Shown: piece after piece, positions 61,728-64,000 of the stretch
Numbering within the stretch: the first letter of the stretch is position 1
How the letters are laid out: each line of letters opens with the position of its first letter
Translations under genes and position numbers: made by a program
From: Metabacillus sediminilitoris
GTDB lineage: Bacteria; Bacillota; Bacilli; Bacillales; Bacillaceae
Reading direction: 5' to 3'
DNA length: 64,000 nucleotides
NCBI RefSeq assembly: GCF_009720625.1
Contig: NZ_CP046266.1
Span: forward strand, 224,001-288,000
Notes under the pieces: model-generated
The model's input: only the letters and a program-made list of their open reading frames with translations
Databases searched by the model: none
What the model was told of the DNA's origin: nothing

Positions 61728-62947
61728 TGAAAATTTCATTCAATAAGATCCATACAGCTTGGAAGTTAATTTCCCTCTTGTTCTTTACGTTAGCCGCGTT
61801 TAGCTATGCGATGTTTCAAGGCGGATTTGTCAGTTGGTTCCTTTTTTATAGTTTTTCACCTTTTGCGATTTACTCGCTTTTATTATTGATTTATCCTATT
61901 GGTCAATTTCAAGTAACAAGAATAATTAATCAAGAACAATTTACTGTCGGTCAACAACTTATAGGTACGATAACGGTGAAAAGAAAAGTTCCTTTTCCTT
62001 TATTTTATCTAATAGTAGAAGATGTGATTTCTAAGAAACTGCAAGGAAGTAATAAAATAGAAGAACCAAAGAAGTTGCTATTTCCTTGGTTTAAAAGAAA
62101 AGTTTCTTTCAGTTATTCCATTCAAAATATACCTCGTGGAGAGCATCACTTTACAAAGATTCGTATCAAGACGGGTGATCTTTTTGGCTTAATCGAAAAA
62201 GAAGTGTATGTTGATGTGAAACATTATTTTCTCGTCTATCCTTCATATGTTGATTTAGTTTACAGCCCGACAAGAAGAGAATTTGAACAAGGCTCAACCT
62301 CGAGTCTGGCAACATATTGGCAGGACTCTACGATGGCAGTAGGTGTAAGGGAATATCAGCCTGGTGATAAATTATCCAGCATTGATTGGAAAGCAACCGC
62401 GCGAAGAGATTCGATTATGACCAAAGAGTTCGAACAAATGCAAAGTCATGATGTCATGATTATATTGGATCGCGAAAGGTCTGCTTTATTTGAAACAATG
62501 GTTACATATACTGCTTCTTTATTACGGACAATGATGAAAAGCGGGGCTCGTGTAGGACTCGTATCTGTCGGCAGATACAAGCAAGTTTTTCCATTGCAGT
62601 CTGATGAGGAACATCTTAGACATCTTTTTTATCATTTAGCATTAGTTGAATGTGATAGCCATACAGGTTTAGCCACAATTTTAAAAAGTGATATAGGTAA
62701 GACGGAAATGAAACATGTTACACACATGATTGTTACAAGTTATTTGACAATCGATTTGGTACGAAAACTTGAAAACCTTTCAGGCCGGAACCAAATGTAC
62801 AAGCTATTTGTTGTGAAATATGAAAAGCAGCTCCTCACAAAAGAAGAAAATGTCTTGATAGACAGACTGAAAAAGCTTCATATTGATGTAAAACTAGTAA
62901 ATGATTTAGAGGGTCCAAAAGGGATAAGAGAGGTGAGCAGATCTTGA
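61727..62947 (+). CDS. DUF58 membrane protein (von Willebrand-like)
   Basis: 406 residues. Two membrane helices at ~15-55, then a soluble part with the DUF58 signature VREYQPGDKLSSIDWKATARRDSIMTKEFE (~205-235) and a vWA-like fold (MIILDRERS). Works with MoxR. Overlaps the transglutaminase gene by 4 nt. Equivalent to yeaD. Confidence 0.92.
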   Translation: MKISFNKIHTAWKLISLLFFTLAAFSYAMFQGGFVSWFLFYSFSPFAIYSLLLLIYPIGQFQVTRIINQEQFTVGQQLIGTITVKRKVPFPLFYLIVEDVISKKLQGSNKIEEPKKLLFPWFKRKVSFSYSIQNIPRGEHHFTKIRIKTGDLFGLIEKEVYVDVKHYFLVYPSYVDLVYSPTRREFEQGSTSSLATYWQDSTMAVGVREYQPGDKLSSIDWKATARRDSIMTKEFEQMQSHDVMIILDRERSALFETMVTYTASLLRTMMKSGARVGLVSVGRYKQVFPLQSDEEHLRHLFYHLALVECDSHTGLATILKSDIGKTEMKHVTHMIVTSYLTIDLVRKLENLSGRNQMYKLFVVKYEKQLLTKEENVLIDRLKKLHIDVKLVNDLEGPKGIREVSRS

Positions 62948-64000
62948 ATACTCAAACTTCTCATGATGGTAAAACAATTGCCTTTGTTTATTATTTATTT
63001 GCTTTTTTATTGCTGTGGGAATGGCTGCGGCCCCTTCAAGCCATTACGGATACAGCAAACACGTTTATTTTTGTCTTTTTCATCGGAATTAGTTTTTTCT
63101 TAACTTTTCTAAAGGCGCGTTGGTACGTTACATTTCCAGTGAAACTAATTGTTATTTTATTTCTCCTCAATGGGCTTTATTATGAAGGTGTATTTTTTAG
63201 TTTCTTATGGGTGGAAAATTTAAAGAAAGATATTATAGGGAATATGACATTCATCCAAAGTGCTGATTGGATGAGTATGACATCTTCTTATCGTACACTT
63301 TTGTTTTTTATCTTATTATGGTTACTCGTTTATTTGATTCATTATTGGATTCTCTATCAAAGGCGAATATTGTTTTTCTTTGTATTAACCCTACTATATA
63401 TAACCATACTAGATACCTTTACACCATATGACGCTACATTTGCCATTGTACGAACGGTGCTAATTGGTTTCTTTATGATCGGTTTACTTTATTTTGACCG
63501 CTTAAAAATGGTTGAAAACTTATATTTGCAGAGATTCACCTCATTTCGTTGGATATTACCACTATTTGCTTTTATTATCTTGTCATTGTTCCTTGCTATA
63601 TTAGCTCCTAAAGCTTCTCCACAGTGGCCGGATCCAGTTCCGTTCATTACAGCCATTGGTGGTGAGGAAGAGGGGGAAGTTGAAGGCAGTCTTAAGAAAA
63701 TCGGTTATAGTCAAAATGATAAGAAGCTTGGTGGCGGCTTTGTAGCGGATGATAAAGAAGTTTTTACACATGTATCTGCTGACCGCCATTATTGGCGAGT
63801 AGAAACAAAGGATGTTTATACAGGTAAAGGATGGGATGTATCAGATCCTGAAGCGGATTTAGAAGAATTAACAAATGTAAAAAATCAGCTCAATTGGACA
63901 GATGAAAGAGTTGCAACGAAAAGCTTAGAAGCTTCTATTTCGATTGATGAAGGATATCGTTATCTCCATGTTATGTATCCCTTAGGACTAACATCGATTG
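62944..64000 (+). CDS. yebA: Transglutaminase-like membrane protein (YebA type), 5' part
   Basis: Cut by the window end; 352 codons visible. TTG start at 62944, preceded by AGAGGTGA 7 nt upstream, overlapping the DUF58 stop (TTGA). The N-terminus has about five to six membrane helices (e.g. YYLFAFLLLWEWLRPLQ, FIFVFFIGISFFLTFL), then an extracellular part with WRVETKDVYTGKGWDV as in DUF3488/transglutaminase proteins. The catalytic Cys-His-Asp region lies beyond the window. In Bacillus subtilis this gene is yebA, followed by guaA. Confidence 0.88.
   Translation, partial: MNTQTSHDGKTIAFVYYLFAFLLLWEWLRPLQAITDTANTFIFVFFIGISFFLTFLKARWYVTFPVKLIVILFLLNGLYYEGVFFSFLWVENLKKDIIGNMTFIQSADWMSMTSSYRTLLFFILLWLLVYLIHYWILYQRRILFFFVLTLLYITILDTFTPYDATFAIVRTVLIGFFMIGLLYFDRLKMVENLYLQRFTSFRWILPLFAFIILSLFLAILAPKASPQWPDPVPFITAIGGEEEGEVEGSLKKIGYSQNDKKLGGGFVADDKEVFTHVSADRHYWRVETKDVYTGKGWDVSDPEADLEELTNVKNQLNWTDERVATKSLEASISIDEGYRYLHVMYPLGLTSI

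Overview
The window is chromosomal DNA from a low-GC, spore-forming Bacillaceae species (Bacillus in the broad sense). The gene order closely follows the 0.52-0.69 Mb part of the Bacillus subtilis chromosome as I remember it: sigB operon, tex, cmpA, sprT-like gene, tRNA/rRNA block, thiL-tsaEB-rimI-tsaD, ydiF, moaC, rex, tatA-tatC, ydiK-ydiL, groES-groEL, sorbitol genes, and finally moxR-DUF58-transglutaminase. Strong AGGAGG-type ribosome binding sites, TTG/GTG starts, a CIRCE element, a SigB-type promoter and the sporulation gene cmpA agree with this. I cannot name the species.

Bases 1-4576 hold the general stress operon rsbR(partial)-rsbS-rsbT-rsbU-rsbV-rsbW-sigB-rsbX, with a textbook SigB promoter between rsbU and rsbV. 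Bases 4770-7748 hold tex, the tiny gene cmpA and a SprT-like gene. Bases 7869-14278 are stable RNA: eleven tRNAs, 16S-23S-5S, then tRNA-fMet and tRNA-Asp. Bases 14491-18118 are a five-gene operon for thiamine diphosphate (thiL) and tRNA t6A synthesis (tsaE, tsaB, tsaD) plus rimI. The tsaD-ydiF gap carries a cluster of perfect DnaA boxes. Then come ydiF (ABC-F), moaC, a set of hairpin repeats, rex, tatA-tatC, ydiK-ydiL and groES-groEL.

From about 26.5 to 60.6 kb is an accessory region between groEL and moxR. It holds: (a) a sorbitol module (gutR regulator, gutB dehydrogenase, gutP transporter, fructokinase), bracketed by two similar att-like 30-mers, with gutB itself bracketed by two copies of a ~200-bp repeat; (b) a PhnD-PhnC-PhnE-PhnE type ABC importer fused into one operon with a tyrosine-phosphatase-like enzyme, but with no C-P bond-breaking enzyme, followed by a GntR regulator and a secreted phosphodiester glycosidase; (c) a decayed stretch with gene fragments and small Bacillus-specific genes; (d) a divergent AraC regulator and GH3 glycosidase; (e) a secreted Ig-like repeat protein; (f) an alpha-glucoside module (LacI repressor, GH13 glucosidase, PTS IICB, EEP-family hydrolase) with matching palindromic operators; (g) a CAP-domain protein and a chemoreceptor. 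The window ends inside the moxR-DUF58-transglutaminase operon.

No CRISPR array, complete insertion sequence, integrase or recognisable anti-phage system is visible. The most interesting items are the importer-phosphatase cassette, the repeats around the sorbitol genes, the DnaA-box cluster and the empty ICEBs1-type attachment site in tRNA-Leu. All family assignments were made by reading sequence, without database searches.
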